A stretch of DNA of 64,000 nucleotides, taken from the NCBI GenBank assembly GCA_949130495.1, contig OX422207.1, forward strand, positions 834,618,073-834,682,072, read 5' to 3'. The notes under the pieces are model-generated. The model was not told the DNA's origin. It was given only the letters and a program-made list of their open reading frames with translations, and searched no databases. Shown here one piece after another: positions 33,103 to 45,660 of the stretch. Position 1 is the stretch's first letter; each line of letters opens with the position of its first letter. Source of the DNA: Sambucus nigra (lineage: Eukaryota; Streptophyta; Magnoliopsida; Dipsacales; Adoxaceae). A program made the translations under genes and the position numbers.

Positions 33103-34555
33103 TGATAAGTCACATTTATTATATTTAATACCCCGTTAATTTGTGAATTAGAGCACTACCGTGCATGTTATTCTGGGTTCTTATGCTCATTTCTTGACTA
33201 ACCCCTATTTTTATCATATATATTGTGTGTGCATTATTTGAGCTTTTGTAGGTCTCGGGAATGCATGATATGAAGTTTGATTAAATTTTGGGAAAGTTTT
33301 GTAGATAGTCTCAAAGTCGGGGACATTTAAGTAATTTCAGTATTTGGGTTTTTTCCCCAAATTCTTCATGGAAGTGGAAGTCCGTCATTTTATCTTCGTG
33401 TGGCCTCCGACGGTGCTTGAATCCGAGTTGTAACGAATAAGTTACATGCTTTTTCTTCGGAGCATGTTCCTAGCCAAGCCATTACAGCCCTTTTCCCTCT
33501 TTTAAAGTAGGTTAGAATCGATTCGGTTACCCACCGAATTGATTCGGTTTTCATCCAGTGCCACATTTCCCCCTTTGAGAATCATTTCAGATTGATACCA
33601 AATCGATTTGCCCCCTATTCTAGATTATTTCAAGTTTGCCATTTTCGTGATTTTGGGGGTTAAAACCCTTTGTTTCCTCATTGTAAAGAATATTTTTATA
33701 CTTAGAAAGTTTCCAACTTTAAAAAATCTCTCTTCTCTCTCCTAGGTCAATCTTTTTTATTTATCTTTCCTACATGTAAAGCATTGATTATGTACTAGTT
33801 TGTTGTGGTTAATGCAAGAAAGGTTCATTTACTTCTTCTCTACTTGTTCTCTTAGAATTGAGTTGCATTTATTAGCATCTTTTGTATTGGCTTGTGTTTA
33901 ACTAGATGTCTTTCTTAAGTATGTTGTTCTTTCTCATGTGTAGCTTAGTTTCCATGATGAGTAGATACACTTATGGTTGGGGATCATGATCGGGTTTGGT
34001 TTATAATTTTTCTAATGGAACTTCATTTGTTGGTTTTGGAGTATCCTAGTCTCTTAACTTCCCTTGTCAAGCAAGGGTAGTGTTTGATGCTTTACTACAA
34101 ACCCAACCCATTTAACAATAGTTATTTAACCCCTAATCCTCCACTGATGAGTTTTGTCTCTACATGGTTGATGTTCAGATTTAATTAGTTATGCTCGATT
34201 ACAATTAATTTGAACCATATCCTATTATCTCTTCGTAGCGAATCCGAGGTGTGAGAATGATCCTCAATCCCTTTTATCTCTTGAACTTAAGCTCATCTTA
34301 GTTTGCTTCAGTTTATCTCCATAGTTAAATCGTTCTTTATTAATTAAACACAATTGAAGTGGTTACTCAATCTCACCACTTCAAACAACAAATCATCTTT
34401 TACACTTTATTTTTGTGACTTTCAGAGAATAACTTTTAACCCACTCTATTTCTCTTAGGAGTGTTCAATCCCTGTGGAATATGATTCTAGACTTACCTGG
34501 ATACTACTTGTCGAGATAGATTTGCACTTGAATCATATCCTTTTTTAGAGCACCA
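33103..34555 (+). repeat. 5' LTR of the Athila element
   Basis: 1453 bp. AATCGATT-type dyads start at 33516, 33537 and 33601. A TATA-like TTTTTATACTTAG is near 33690. The 3' partner at 42942-44382 is alignable along its whole length. Confidence 0.9.
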
Positions 34556-34561
34556 AGTTTT

Positions 34562-34579
34562 TGGCACCGTTGCCGGGGA
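34562..34579 (+). other. Athila primer-binding site (tRNA-Asp type)
   Basis: TGGCACCGTTGCCGGGGA differs at one base from the complement of the 3' end of plant tRNA-Asp (TGGCGCCGTTGCCGGGGA), which is the PBS of Athila-type elements. Confidence 0.9.
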
Positions 34580-34676
34580 TTGGCTACAATTGTAGGTTTT
34601 AAGGCGTTCTCTCTACATTCTTATGTTCCATGTAATCACCGTGACAATATGGTATCCAAAATGAAAAGTGGGACTT

Positions 34677-35521
34677 TGTGATAATTGATTAAATTAAATT
34701 CGCAAGTTTTCAATCAACCTTCATTTAATTAAGCCCCTAAACATGCATCTAAGGTGCGTGTGTCAACCCATAAATAAATAAAGCATGTGACACAAAAATA
34801 TGATGAGACACAAATTTCAGGAAAAAAAAACCATTTCGGGTAAAACCTTTATTTCACTATGAATATATAAATCGCAACTTACAATTACATAGAGAAATCT
34901 GCAATGGATCAACGCGCAGCCAACCCACAAAGACACGCAGTCTTGAACTCAGCAAGAGAATACACGCAGCACCCTCCAAGGACTCGCAGCCCAAACAACA
35001 AAAGGAGAACCACAACTCTCCTTAATGACACGCATCCATAAAACTTTATAGAGACTCCCTCAGCAATGACATGCAGCCCTCGGTTGCAAAGATCTACCCA
35101 CAATGATTGAACAATAGCAAAGCTTATGTACTAGGGTTCCAAAAGATTCACAAAAGTAATTGGCATTTTTGTGTGTGAATTGTGTTTTAACTCTTAGAAA
35201 CGTTTTCTTAAAGACTTAAAAAAATACATCACCAAAATAGGTATATATATATAAGAAATATGAGTCGGTGGTAAAAACACTCACGGAACTGTTAGATCTT
35301 ATCCCAGGCGGACCGGTCCGGCTTGGAGGCGGATCGGTCCGACCTAGGATCGGTTCTTTTTTAAAATAGGCTTCTTCAGTTTGGAATCGGTTCGTGGTAT
35401 ACTGGTGCAAAGCGGATCGGTCCGGTAGGTAGGCTGACCGGTCCGGAGGTGGATCGGTTCATTTAAAATATGGGCGGACCAGTCCGGTTATCCAAAAAAT
35501 TAATATCTTTTAAAAACCTCA
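34677..35521 (-). repeat. Copia-type solo LTR nested in the Athila leader
   Basis: On the - strand: a palindrome array (35486-35309), a TATA-like run (35253-35241), then a transcribed part with ATAGTGAAATAAAGGTTTTA (polyadenylation hexamer at 34848-34853 on the + strand). The ATAGTGAAATAAA(A)GGTTTT block also occurs in the LTR at 60673-61790, which suggests a related lineage. The ends (TGAGG at 35521, ATCACA at 34677) are tentative and no target duplication is evident. Confidence 0.5.
35309..35486. promoter_or_regulatory. CGGACCGGTCCG dyad array in the solo LTR
   Basis: 12-mers start at 35309 (perfect palindrome CGGACCGGTCCG), 35330, 35346, 35383, 35413, 35434, 35450 and 35475. The triplets 35309/35330/35346 and 35413/35434/35450 have identical spacings of 21 and 16 bp. 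Confidence 0.7.
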
Positions 35522-35929
35522 TTTTGGTTGAAAAAACTTAGTTCTTATTTTTGTAAAAACATTTCATCAAAATTTCCCAATACTAAGCATGAAACATTAA
35601 GGGACTTAGAAACAAAACTTTACCAAGTTCATTCTCGCAGAGGTTATGATGTTGAAGACGCTTTGATATTCGGATCCGTTGATGTAGATGCAATCTTGAA
35701 TTTCTTCAACGGTGTAACGGCGTATGACATACAAATTGATAATGGACAAAAATGTCCTTACACAAAAACTAATCCAAATTCCTTATATGCAAGAAGCGAT
35801 CGACGATATTCCAAACCCCACTGTGGATTACCAAACTGCGAGTGATCGTTTTGACTACTGGAGACCATCTACAAACCCTTCTAATACTATCTCAGCTTAT
35901 ACTGGTGACACCTATGTTCCTACGACAAT

Positions 35930-37310
35930 GGATGACAACCAAAGTGAACACAGTAGTCGAGGGGTAGTTGAGTCTCCTTATAGGCTGATGAGGGAGTATT
36001 TATAACCGGAGATGACCACCTCTCCTTCATGTATCATCTTTTCATACAATACTATGCAATTCCATTTTATAAATGGAATGATTCGATTACTACCCACGTT
36101 CCACTACATGAAAAGTGAGCAACCGTACTTATATGTGCGAGAGTTTGAGGAGGTGTGCACTACTTTTAGTGACCAGCGCTGTCCTCTCGATGTCACATGA
36201 CTCAAACTTTTCCCTTTCTCCCTAAAATAAAAAGCTAAAAAGTGGCTTTAGTCCTCGTCTCCGAACTCTATAGGAAATCAGCGCGATAGCAAGCATAATT
36301 TTTAAATAAATGTTTCCCTACCCACCACACCAACTCCCATAAGGTTAAAATCCAAACCTTCCCTCAAGGCAAGGGTGAGACTTTTGAGAGATGTTGGGAA
36401 AGATTCAATGAGATATTGGATAAATTCCCACACCACATATTTGAAAAATGGAGACTTATTTCCTTTTTCCACAATGGACTTTCTCTCAATGCTAAACAAA
36501 TGATGGAGACAATGTGCTCCGATGAGTTTTTTGGTTTAGATCCCGACGATGCGTGGGTACATTTCAAGTATTGTGTCGAGACCACCCAAGCTTGGGATAC
36601 CTCAGATCCAATTAAATACTACTTGCGTTCTTCTAATCCTCCCTTTTCTAGCCCTAGTTTATATCACCTCACTGATGAGGCTGAGATGAAAAGGAGATTA
36701 GATAAATTATCTAAGAAAGTTGAGGAGTTCGGCATAAAGAGTCAAGATCCCATTGTTCTAACTCATTCTTCAAATGAGGAGTTGTGTGACATTTATGATA
36801 CTAATGGTCATCTGACCAAAGAATGTATCAGTAGTCCGACTTAGAAAGCGATCTTCTATGATAAAGAGAACGTTATGGGAGCTTTTAGAATATCCCAAAA
36901 TGCTCCCGACCAAGGGTGTAACCCATCATTCGGTAACCACCTAGGTTACCAATATAAATAATCTTATAATCCTTTGCCCCAAAAGTTTTAACAACCTTAC
37001 TTGCAATCACCTCCACTTCCTCCCCAAATTCAAGGCCCTCCGCCCATTCTGGCGTATGCGCACCCAAATAAGAGGAGCCTCGAGGATACATTGCATACTT
37101 TCATACAAGCGCAAACGACCATCAATAATCAAACTTTGCAAAACTTTGCTCGTCTTGAATCTTCGATCTCTAAGTTGACCACTTCCTTGAGCATTCAAGA
37201 AAAGGGTAAGTTTCCTACGCAACCTTAACATCCCATTGGGCAAAAAGTGTGAATTATGACGTCTCTACTCCCCCTTTCACTCCATGATGATCAATGAAAC
37301 AAGCCAATTC
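35930..37310 (+). pseudogene. Athila gag relic
   Basis: Recognisable pieces in order: FHYMKSEQPYLYVREFEEVC (36090-36160), KGETFERCWERFNEILDKFP and HHIFEKWRLISFFHNGLS (36375-36480), then DPDDAWVHFKYCVETTQAWD. The zinc knuckle reads CDIYDTNGHLTKEC, with the second Cys replaced by Tyr, so zinc binding is probably lost. A C-terminal region LEDTLHTFIQAQTTINNQTL (37079-37138) follows. Frameshifts separate the parts. Gag would package the element RNA. Confidence 0.8.
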
Positions 37311-37739
37311 CATCACTACTCTTAGGAGTGGGAAGGTTATTCAAAATACTATCCTACCTTCCCTGAAAGAATCCGATGAGATCATACTAACTCACTGAGA
37401 GAGTGAAATGACTTCGAAAAAGAGAAGTGATAAGTTGTCGACCATGGCGTCGGAAGTTTCAATCCCGTCTCCATTTCCCGCATCCTACCCTCAAAGACTC
37501 CTTCCCATTGCTAATCCCAACAAAGATCAAGAATTTATGGAGACATTTAAACAAGTAAAAATTAATCTCCCTCTCCTCCATGCGATTAAGAAAATCCCAT
37601 CCTACGGTAGGTTTTTGAAAGATTTGTGCACCTTTAAGAGAAAGAACGCTTCTCAAAATAAGGTAGAGTTGAATCACAGGTGAACTCCATTTTCCAACAC
37701 AACACGATTCTAAAATTTAAGGACCCATGGTGTCCAACT

Positions 37740-38140
37740 ATTTTGTGTGTGATTGGAAACTTTTCCATTAATCGCTCCCTTCTTGACCTTGTAGCTAGCG
37801 TGAACCTCTTGCCGTATTCGGTCTATGTTTAATTGGGCCTAGGAGATCTTAGCCCAACCAAAACTAGAATCCAATTAGCCGATGGCTCTGCTAAAATTCT
37901 CCGAGGCGTATTAGAAGATATCCTCGTCCAGGTTAACACCTTTGTGTTCCCTGTCGACTTTATCATTCTTGATACCCATCTCGTTCAAGACGCAACCCTC
38001 AACCTCCCGTCATCTTAGGATGACCATTCCTCATGATCGCGAATGCATCAATCAGTTGTAGGAATGGTAAGATGAACCCGTTCTTTGGAAATTTGACATT
38101 AAATGTCAATATTTTCAATGTTTCGTACCTCTCGAGTGAA
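37740..38140 (+). pseudogene. Athila aspartic protease relic
   Basis: The active-site stretch reads LLDLVASVNLLPYSVYV where Athila proteases have a D-L-G-A-S motif; the glycine is Val. Then LGLGDLSPTKTRIQLADGSA, RGVLEDILVQVNTFVFPVDF and IILDT match the Athila protease body. A TAA (37828-37830) splits it. Downstream GKMNPFFGNLTLNVNIFNV is the usual end of the domain. Confidence 0.75.
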
Positions 38141-38890
38141 TAGGATGAATGTATTAAGGAAGTGAATTTTGTTGGAGAGGTATTTGTGGAAGATGATCAA
38201 ATTACGAGGGATGAAATTGCATGGAGTATGTTACACGCATATTTTGACAGGCTAGGAGTGGCTGGCATAGGTGAAAACCAAAATTTAGGGAAGGAATTCA
38301 GGAGTTATAAATTCACCCCGATTGACGACTCTGTCATATCCAAAATTATCATTTACCTAAAGTCGCCAATCCAGTGTGAGGAGCGTTGCCTGGGGGAAAA
38401 TAGGGTTGATGATGTAGCTATCAAATTATGAACCGAACTACCGAGATTTCGCTTTAATAACCCATGGCCCCCATTTTTAAATATCACTTCGATTTCCAAA
38501 ACCAAACACGAGTTAAATGACCGAGGTTATTTATTTTTTATAGGCAGCATATCTTTGGATCTAGAACCCGATAAAATTATTAAGTGGTTGAAATTAAATT
38601 GGAATAAGGTAAAAAAAATGGAAGAATAGGAGTTCGTCTAGGAAATTACGTTCTAGTTATATCCGTGGATTTACAGCCAGACATCATACGCAACAACCCC
38701 ATTTACGAGGTTGATTAAGTTTGATGAAATCTCGATTTTCATGTTGAGCAATCCCCGACATGTGTGGGGTTGCAAATTTTTATCCCGGACCATTTATATA
38801 TCTTTGTTACACCCATAAGGTCCTTAGAAACCAACAAAATCCAAACCGTTCATGAAATCCATGAGATAGTCAATCCAGCTAAAGCAGAAA
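38141..38890 (+). other. Athila interval where reverse transcriptase to integrase should be
   Basis: Contains a short ORF (38162-38431), a linker-like NFVGEVFVEDDQITRDEIAW and further unrecognised peptides with stops. No reverse transcriptase, RNase H or integrase motif is found. About 0.75 kb replaces what should be more than 2.5 kb of coding sequence. Confidence 0.6.
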
Positions 38891-38906
38891 GTTGGAGTTT
38901 CATTAG

Positions 38907-39158
38907 CGAATCGATTCAGTCTTTTCCAAATCGATTCAGTCTCAGGCATTGAAGCAGGTCCTCTTTTGCGAATTGATTCGATCCCCATACGAATCGATTT
39001 GATCCCATCCAGTGACCCCCTCCTCTTTAGTGAATTGATTCGGTCTTAGCCAAATCGATTGGGCTTAGCCGAATCGATTGGGTTTGCCACACCTTTAAAA
39101 ATAGGCCTCCTTCATTTAACCTCATTTTCATAAACATCTCTCCCCTCACCCTTATAAA
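38907..39158 (+). promoter_or_regulatory. Putative internal promoter of the Athila env-like gene
   Basis: Seven AATCGATT or AATTGATT cores start at 38909, 38929, 38971, 38992, 39033, 39053 and 39072 (spacings 20, 42, 21, 41, 20, 19). They are the same dyads as in the LTR U3 (33516, 33537, 33601), and CATCCAGTG is shared as well (39006 and 33552). TTTAAAAATAGGCC (39094) and TTATAAA (39152-39158) could be TATA boxes. The env-like ATG follows at 39731. Confidence 0.55.
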
Positions 39159-39730
39159 CCCCACGAATTTCCCTCTTCACACATACCTCTCCCTACTCTT
39201 TTTCTCTCTATTTCTCAAAGGAAACTCATTCAAGGTATTAATCCCAACTCTTTTTTATGTTAATTTCAAGTTGAAATTTGTATGCATTATATTAAAAGTA
39301 GGGGATAGCCATTATATGTTCATATTTTGCTTTTGATTCATTAAAATGCCCATTTTTCTCTACTGAATTTCAAATTCACCCAATAAATACAACTTGTAAT
39401 TATTGTTATGTTGATTATGTTGTATTTGTTGTGGGGTTTTCAATGAACCAAATGCATTATCTCCCTCGTTTGAGAAAAATTCACTCAAGGTGTTTGATAA
39501 AATGGCCCAATGGGTAATATGTGCATAATTGAGCCATTTTTTGCACCGTTTATCGAACATTCACATCGATTATCCGTTGTTTGAGTTTGGTGCACATTGG
39601 TCACATTTAACTGACCAATTTATTCCGACGTGCACCCTTCGTTCCTTTTTGACCCAATTTTCACATTTAATTTAATTTTGTGCATTACACTAATAGTGTC
39701 TGTATCGAATTGATATTTCGTATGATCGAT

Positions 39731-40890
39731 ATGTCTAAGAAACCATCCTCAAATGTTGTTACCGATCATACTGGTTTTGAATCCTTCCGCTCCCGGGAGG
39801 AAAGGAATTGGTATATAGAGAAATATTCTTTAAGCCGAGCAATTTCCATCGAGATAACTATGAAGGTAAAGGACCTTCCTTCCTCTGTTAGGCGTTATTT
39901 TTATAAATTCAACTTGGAGGACCACCTGGCCGAGGGGGGAGATGTTAATGTAGAACATGTGAGGAGATTTTATGCTTCTATCGTCTCAAATAGAGATGGG
40001 AATTATGAAGCTTATTTTCGAGGTAGGAGGATCCATATTTCAAAGTCTATCCTTTCTTTGAGATTGAGAGGGGCGGATAACCCAAAGGTTTATGGATATT
40101 CGTTGGATAACCCTCTAGCTAGGCATCCAAATGACTTCTTATTGCGTGTCTGACATCGGCAAATGTTTGGGCAGGTGAGATGTTCCCCACTTCTCATATG
40201 CCTGATTCTCACCGCCTTATCCACTTGGTTGTCCTAAATTCCATTATCCCGATCCAAACCAAATCTTTCCTAAAGTCCAAGAAGGCCTATTTCTTATACA
40301 GTCTCTTGGATGCTAATCTCACCATAAGCCTTCCTGCACTGGTGTTGCAACAAATGTTGAAATTTGTCTATTACGATAAGGGATCGACTACTCTCCCTTA
40401 TATGCGGCTAGTATTGAGGATATATAAGTACACGAGGTGTGAGGTGGTTGGGTCCGATAAATTTCTGAGCCTTCCCACAAACCTTGATGAGAACATGATA
40501 GAGAAGTGTTGGGGAAAGGATTACTGGGAGAGGAAGAAGAAGACAATATTGGAACATCTGACTACTAGGGTAGACTTTGATGCTACTGACACTCCTATGC
40601 ACGATGACTCGATGATGCATCCCCCAATTCCACTTACAGTGGACCCGATTAGAGACCTAGGAGTGAGTATGGACGCATTCTAGGCTGACTATTCTTCTTT
40701 TAGGGACGTCTATCAGGCGGACTTCGCATATTTCTGGGGAGACTATCAGAGGGATATATCTATGCTCGCCCGTGTTCATATGGATTTGTTCGCTCACATT
40801 CGTGGGGGTGAGGTGCCAGTTCCACCCTATCTATATGATCCTTATGCACCGCAAGACCCCACAACGCTCGAATTTTCTAGCCACCACTAA
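39731..40890 (+). pseudogene. Athila env-like / plant transposon-protein ORF
   Basis: Starts MSKKPSSNVV. The N-terminal part has VNVEHVRRFYASIVSNRDGN and YFRGRRIHISKSILSLRLRG, the pattern of the extra ORF downstream of integrase in Athila elements (putative plant transposon protein domain). A frameshift near 40150 leads to the second frame (FPTSHMPDSHRLIHLVVLNS). An in-frame TAG at 40681 precedes a 68-residue tail ending at 40890. I see no clear signal peptide or transmembrane segment, so an envelope role is only by analogy. The dyad cluster upstream suggests independent transcription. Confidence 0.7.
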
Positions 40891-42928
40891 GACTTTTCTT
40901 ATGGACCTGCCCTTTATGATGATGTTGCTGGTTTTTATTTTCAAGTTATGTCTTTATGAGGGTTGTGAGGAATATGTACATTTTAGATTTCTCTCATTTT
41001 GGATTTTGAACACTATGTACACAACTCATTATTATTATTAATGAAAAGTCTCAGTTTCATTTTCTTATTTTCATTTGTATATATCTTTGTATTGTATATA
41101 TTGTTGTTTTTAGTACTAACATGATAGCAGGTACGCTGTTTCTCGGTTATAGGATTTTCTCCTTACGGGGTGAATATTTTCTATCACTCTTTTCCATTTT
41201 TGTCTCTACTAACATTAGGGACAATGTTTATTTTAAGTTAGGGGGTGTGAATTACATTTCTGTTTCCGTTTAATATGTTATTATTAATTCACATTTATTT
41301 ATTTGTTCATTTAAAAAAATAAAATTCTTCCTTTCACCCTTGTCTCGAATGATTACATATATGATCGCCTTATCCCTTTGAATAGAGATGATGCATGCTT
41401 ATGATTTTATGATTATTAGCCTTTAGCCCGTATATTGTTCGTATTGTGAGTAACTTCATGAAATTAAACTGTGAATCCCATGTGCACATTACACAAATAA
41501 TTGTTTATGATTCGGTTTAAATCTATTCTAATTCGTTGATCATAAAGGACATGTTATACACTTGTATAAGTGAGATTCGAGCCAAACCTTCAATTGTGAG
41601 CTTATTCTCTTTCTTGAAAAAAGTATCTTGTTGAGAATCTCACTTTCTTTTCATTGATTGCATATTATCATGAAATTAACGCTTGAGCATGATTTTCAAT
41701 AGTGTTGTGTCTTGAGAATCACATGAAACCATAGAAAAGGATCATAGGCCCTCTTTGATATTTAACCCATACAATCTTAGTCTTCCCCTTACACATTTCC
41801 CTACTCAATCCTGTTGAGCCTTATTGTGACCTTTTGTTTCATTCCTAAATCCCCTCACCAACTCCACATTTGAGTTTCTACCCTTATATATACCTTTTGT
41901 GCCTTGATTTGGGATTGAATGATGTTTGATTTATGTGGATTACAATCAAGCAACGAGTGGAAAAGAAAAGAAAAATAAAGAAAAAAAAGAAAACAATAAA
42001 ATAAAATAAATATCTCCATGATGTGTGAATCCCTTTTCACCGTATGTATGTGAATAAAAGTCCTACTCTGATAAGTATGTTGCTTTTGGAACTTGAAATC
42101 CAATTCTTATATTGTCCATTAATTCCATTATCCTGAATGTTATTCCCCAAACCCCTTTTCTCCTCTAATTAGAATTTCGTTCCAAACCCTATCCTAGCCC
42201 TAATTACATACCCGGAAAGTCATATTTGATCATAGGGGGAAGTTGATTCAAAGGTCGAACATTTGCGATAATCTATTAGAGTGCATTTCACCTTGGTTAA
42301 TATGCAATATCGTTTCATGAGATTGTATTTTTCACTTTTATATATCATTCTTGATTGATGACATGTTCGTGGCCTAGTTTCCATTTATAATTACTCCTTA
42401 TGCCTGTATGTCCTGGGTGTGTTACATCCCATTTTCGAGTGCTTTCAATTGTGAGTGTAACATCTGGAGATGACTTGAGTAATGAATGCTTTAGCATCTA
42501 CATGGATTATGAAACTTTTGCCAAATCTAAATTACCACATCCGTCTGCTTATTTCGCATTTCAATGGTTTCAATTTTTATTGCAGTTCCTCTTATAATGT
42601 AATTAATTTTTAACTTTTGTGTGAGCATAGTTCACTCTGTTAATCGATTATGCTGTCTTTGATTATTATTGAGCTATTTATCGGTTTTTGGGTTATCGTT
42701 GCATGAGTTGACTTGTTGTTTGTGGCTGTCATCCCTGGAAACACTCACGAGACAACACTCATCCCCTAGAGCCACCTAGGGGTTCAACGGCTTATTGCAT
42801 ACGCTAAATGCAATCGTTCTTCTGCGAAAGTGGCATTTTTTTCTTCTTTGTACATATTTCCACTGTTATGGTTTTATGGTTGCCTCTTATTTTTTTTCTG
42901 TACTTCATTACTCGGGACAACAATTTCT
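40891..42928 (+). other. Athila 3' internal untranslated region with an internal purine tract
   Basis: No conserved protein. AAGTTAGGGGGTG at 41235-41247 is an exact second copy of the PPT next to the 3' LTR and could prime plus strands internally. The rest is A/T-rich. Confidence 0.6.
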
Positions 42929-42941
42929 AAGTTAGGGGGTG
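42929..42941 (+). other. Athila polypurine tract
   Basis: AAGTTAGGGGGTG ends directly at the 3' LTR start (42942). It is where plus-strand DNA synthesis would begin. Confidence 0.8.
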
Positions 42942-44382
42942 TGATAAGTCATGTTTACTCTATTTTATACCCCGTTAATTTATGAATTCCAGTATTCCCG
43001 TGTATGTTATTCTAGGATCTTATGCTCATTTATTGACTAACCCCTGTTTTCATCATATATATATTATGTGTGCCTTATTTGAGATTTGTAGGTCTCGAGA
43101 ATGGATGATATGTAGTTTGCTAGAATTCTGGGAAATTTTCGTAGATAGTTGTAAAGTCAGGGGGATTTTAGTACTTTCAGCATTTAGGTTTTGTCTCCAA
43201 ACTCTTCTTCGTTTCATTTTCCAGTGGCCTATGATGGTGCTTGAATTTGAGTTATAACGAATAAGTTACAGGATTTTCTTTAGAGCCTGTTCCTAGCTAA
43301 GCCATTACAACCATTTTCCCTCTTTTGAAGTAGGTACGAATTGATTCGGTTATCCACCGAATCGATTCGGTTTTCATCCAGTGCCATATTTCCCCCTTTG
43401 TGAATAAATTTGGATTGATACCGAATTGATTCTCCCCCTATTCCACCTTATTTCAAGTTGGCCATTTTCGTGATTTTGGTGGTTAAGACCCTTTGATTAC
43501 TCATTGTAAAGAATAGTTTATACTTTGAAAGTTTCCAACTTTAGAAACTCTCTCTTATCTCTCATCGGCCAATCTTATTTATTGCTCTTTCCTACATGTA
43601 AAGCATTGATTATGTACTAGTTTGTTGTTGCTAATACAAGAAAGCTCCATTTACTTCTTCTCTACTTGTTCTCTTAGCTTTGAGTTGCATTAATTACCAT
43701 CTCTTGTATTGCCTTGTGTTTAACTAGATGTCTTGCTTAAGTATGTTGTTCTTTTGCATGTGTAGCTTAGTTTTCATGATGAGTATCTACACTTATGGCA
43801 GGGGATCATGATCAGGTTTGGTTTATAATTGTTCTAATGGAACTTCATTTGTTGGTTTTGGAGTATCCTAGTCTCTTAACTTCCCTTGTCAAGCAAGGGT
43901 AGTGTTTAATGCTTTACAACAAACCCAACCCATTTACCAATATCTATTTAACCCCTAATCCTCTATTGATGAGTTTTGTCTTTACATGGTTGATGTTAGA
44001 ATTTAATTAGTTATGCTCGATTAGAATTAATTTGAACCATATCCTATTATCTCTTCGTAGCGAATCCGAGGTGGTAGAATGATCCTCAATCCTTTTTATT
44101 TATTTAACTCAAGATTATCTTAGTTCATTTCAGTTTATCTCCATAGGTAAATCATTATTTATTAATTAAACACAGTTTAGTATAGCGGTTACTCAATATC
44201 ACCACTTCAAACAATAAATCATCTTTTAGACTCTTTTTTTGTGACTTTTATAGCATAACTTTTAACCCGCTCTAGTTCTCTTAGGAGTGTTCAATCCCTG
44301 TGGAACACGATTTCGGACTTACCTAGATACTACTTGTTACGATAGATTTGCACTTGAATCATACACTATTTTTAGAGCACCA
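42942..44382 (+). repeat. 3' LTR of the Athila element
   Basis: 1441 bp, TGATAAGTCATG to AGAGCACCA. Dyads start at 43339, 43360 and 43424, with the same spacings (21 and 64) as in the 5' LTR. Confidence 0.9.
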
Positions 44383-44439
44383 TTGGCGCATGCATTTTAT
44401 TGGGTTAATTATGTTTAAAGTTTTGATCTTTAAAATTTA

Positions 44440-45660
44440 AAAATAGACTTTTTGTTTGCAATATCGTCCTTTCCTATAAGCACTAGCACTTGTGTTCTCA
44501 ATAACCGGAACAACTCATCTTACTACTATGATGTGGATAAGCGGATTCATTTTGCTCTTCATAGATGGGATATCCATAATAACCATGAACATTGCAATCA
44601 GACAAGGTCCCATGGTCTAGAAATTCATGTATCTCCCACAATACAATTGCTTTAAGTGTGAACTCTTCACCCTTATGAGGGTCAAACGCACTCACGACTT
44701 TATCCCACAACTCTTTTAGTTCTTCAATTAACAGGGCTAAGAAAATATCAACATCTTAGTTGGGGCCTTTTGGCCTGGGCGTCAATGTGAATTTTTTTTT
44801 TCATCCCGAGAATTTTAGGTAGACTTGAAGGCTCCATGAGAACTAGCCAATAACTTTGATTAGTGCTTAAATTACCTAAAGGGTTAAACCCGTCGGTTGA
44901 TAATGCAAGATGGACATTGCGTGGTTCCTTTGCAAATTCTGAGTATCGTGTGTTTGAAAGCTTCTAGATGAGTGAATCAATCGGATGACACATGATATTT
45001 TCACCCATGTCGGTTCGAGCGTTCCATGTCATGGCCTCTACTATCCACAGGTACAATGAAACATCTTTTTAACCATGACCCGAGGGGAAAATACTTCAAT
45101 ATCTTATGTGAAACTTGCGATCACTTGCAAAATTTTATAGGTTTGTCTTTTTCACTCTCGCAAACCATATATCTTGTCTCATTGCATACAAAACACTCAT
45201 CCTTCGGTTCGTGTTCGTTGAGGTACAACATGAAATCATACATGCATGCATGAATCAATTTGTACTGGAAACCCAAACCTTTCAAGATCTTTTTCATGCT
45301 CAGATAACTATATGGTAATGTATTCTCTTTCTAGAGAATATCCTTAACCTATTTAAGAATTCTGGTTACTCAATTTCCCAATAAACCAAATTGACTCTTA
45401 AAATTATAAAAATTGATAATTTCATATAATACCGAGTGATCTTCTTCGTAATTTTTATACAAAGGTCTATCCGCACCGATTTTCAACCGTATATATTCCC
45501 TTTCTTTTGGTAATTTATCATGAACTTGGTCATAAAGCATAGTATATGTATTAATAGGCTGGTGGTTTTGTTGATGGTGGACTCCATAAGCATTGTTAAT
45601 TAGATTGGTCAAAGAATGATGTGCTAGAAAATCATTCACCACTTCCACCCGGTGGGGTTC
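44440..45660 (-). pseudogene. CACTA transposase relic (TNP2 family)
   Basis: The - strand fragments follow TNP2 order. An N-terminal piece (45370-45648) is followed by GLREKRQTYKIL-like and RNVHLALSTDGFNPLGNLS-like segments in shifting frames. The ORF 44498-44710 comes last, with ELWDKVVSAFDPHKGEEFTL and WEIHEFLDHGTLSDCNVHGY; TNP2 proteins have W-IND-PA---LSGW---G here. Many stops. The catalytic C-terminal part is truncated next to the Athila insertion at 44382. Confidence 0.7.

Larger units (their letters stand above)
33103..44382 (+). mobile_element. Athila-type Ty3-gypsy element, complete ends, pol core missing
   Basis: LTRs of about 1.45 kb (33103-34555 and 42942-44382) both start TGATAAGTCA and end AGAGCACCA. 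Flanks are TTGGT (33098-33102) and TTGGC (44383-44387), a target duplication with one change. The tRNA-Asp-type PBS is at 34562 and the PPT just before the 3' LTR. The internal region has gag, protease and an env-like gene. Reverse transcriptase, RNase H and integrase are absent, so the element depends on helpers. A Copia-type LTR is nested in the leader. Confidence 0.9.
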
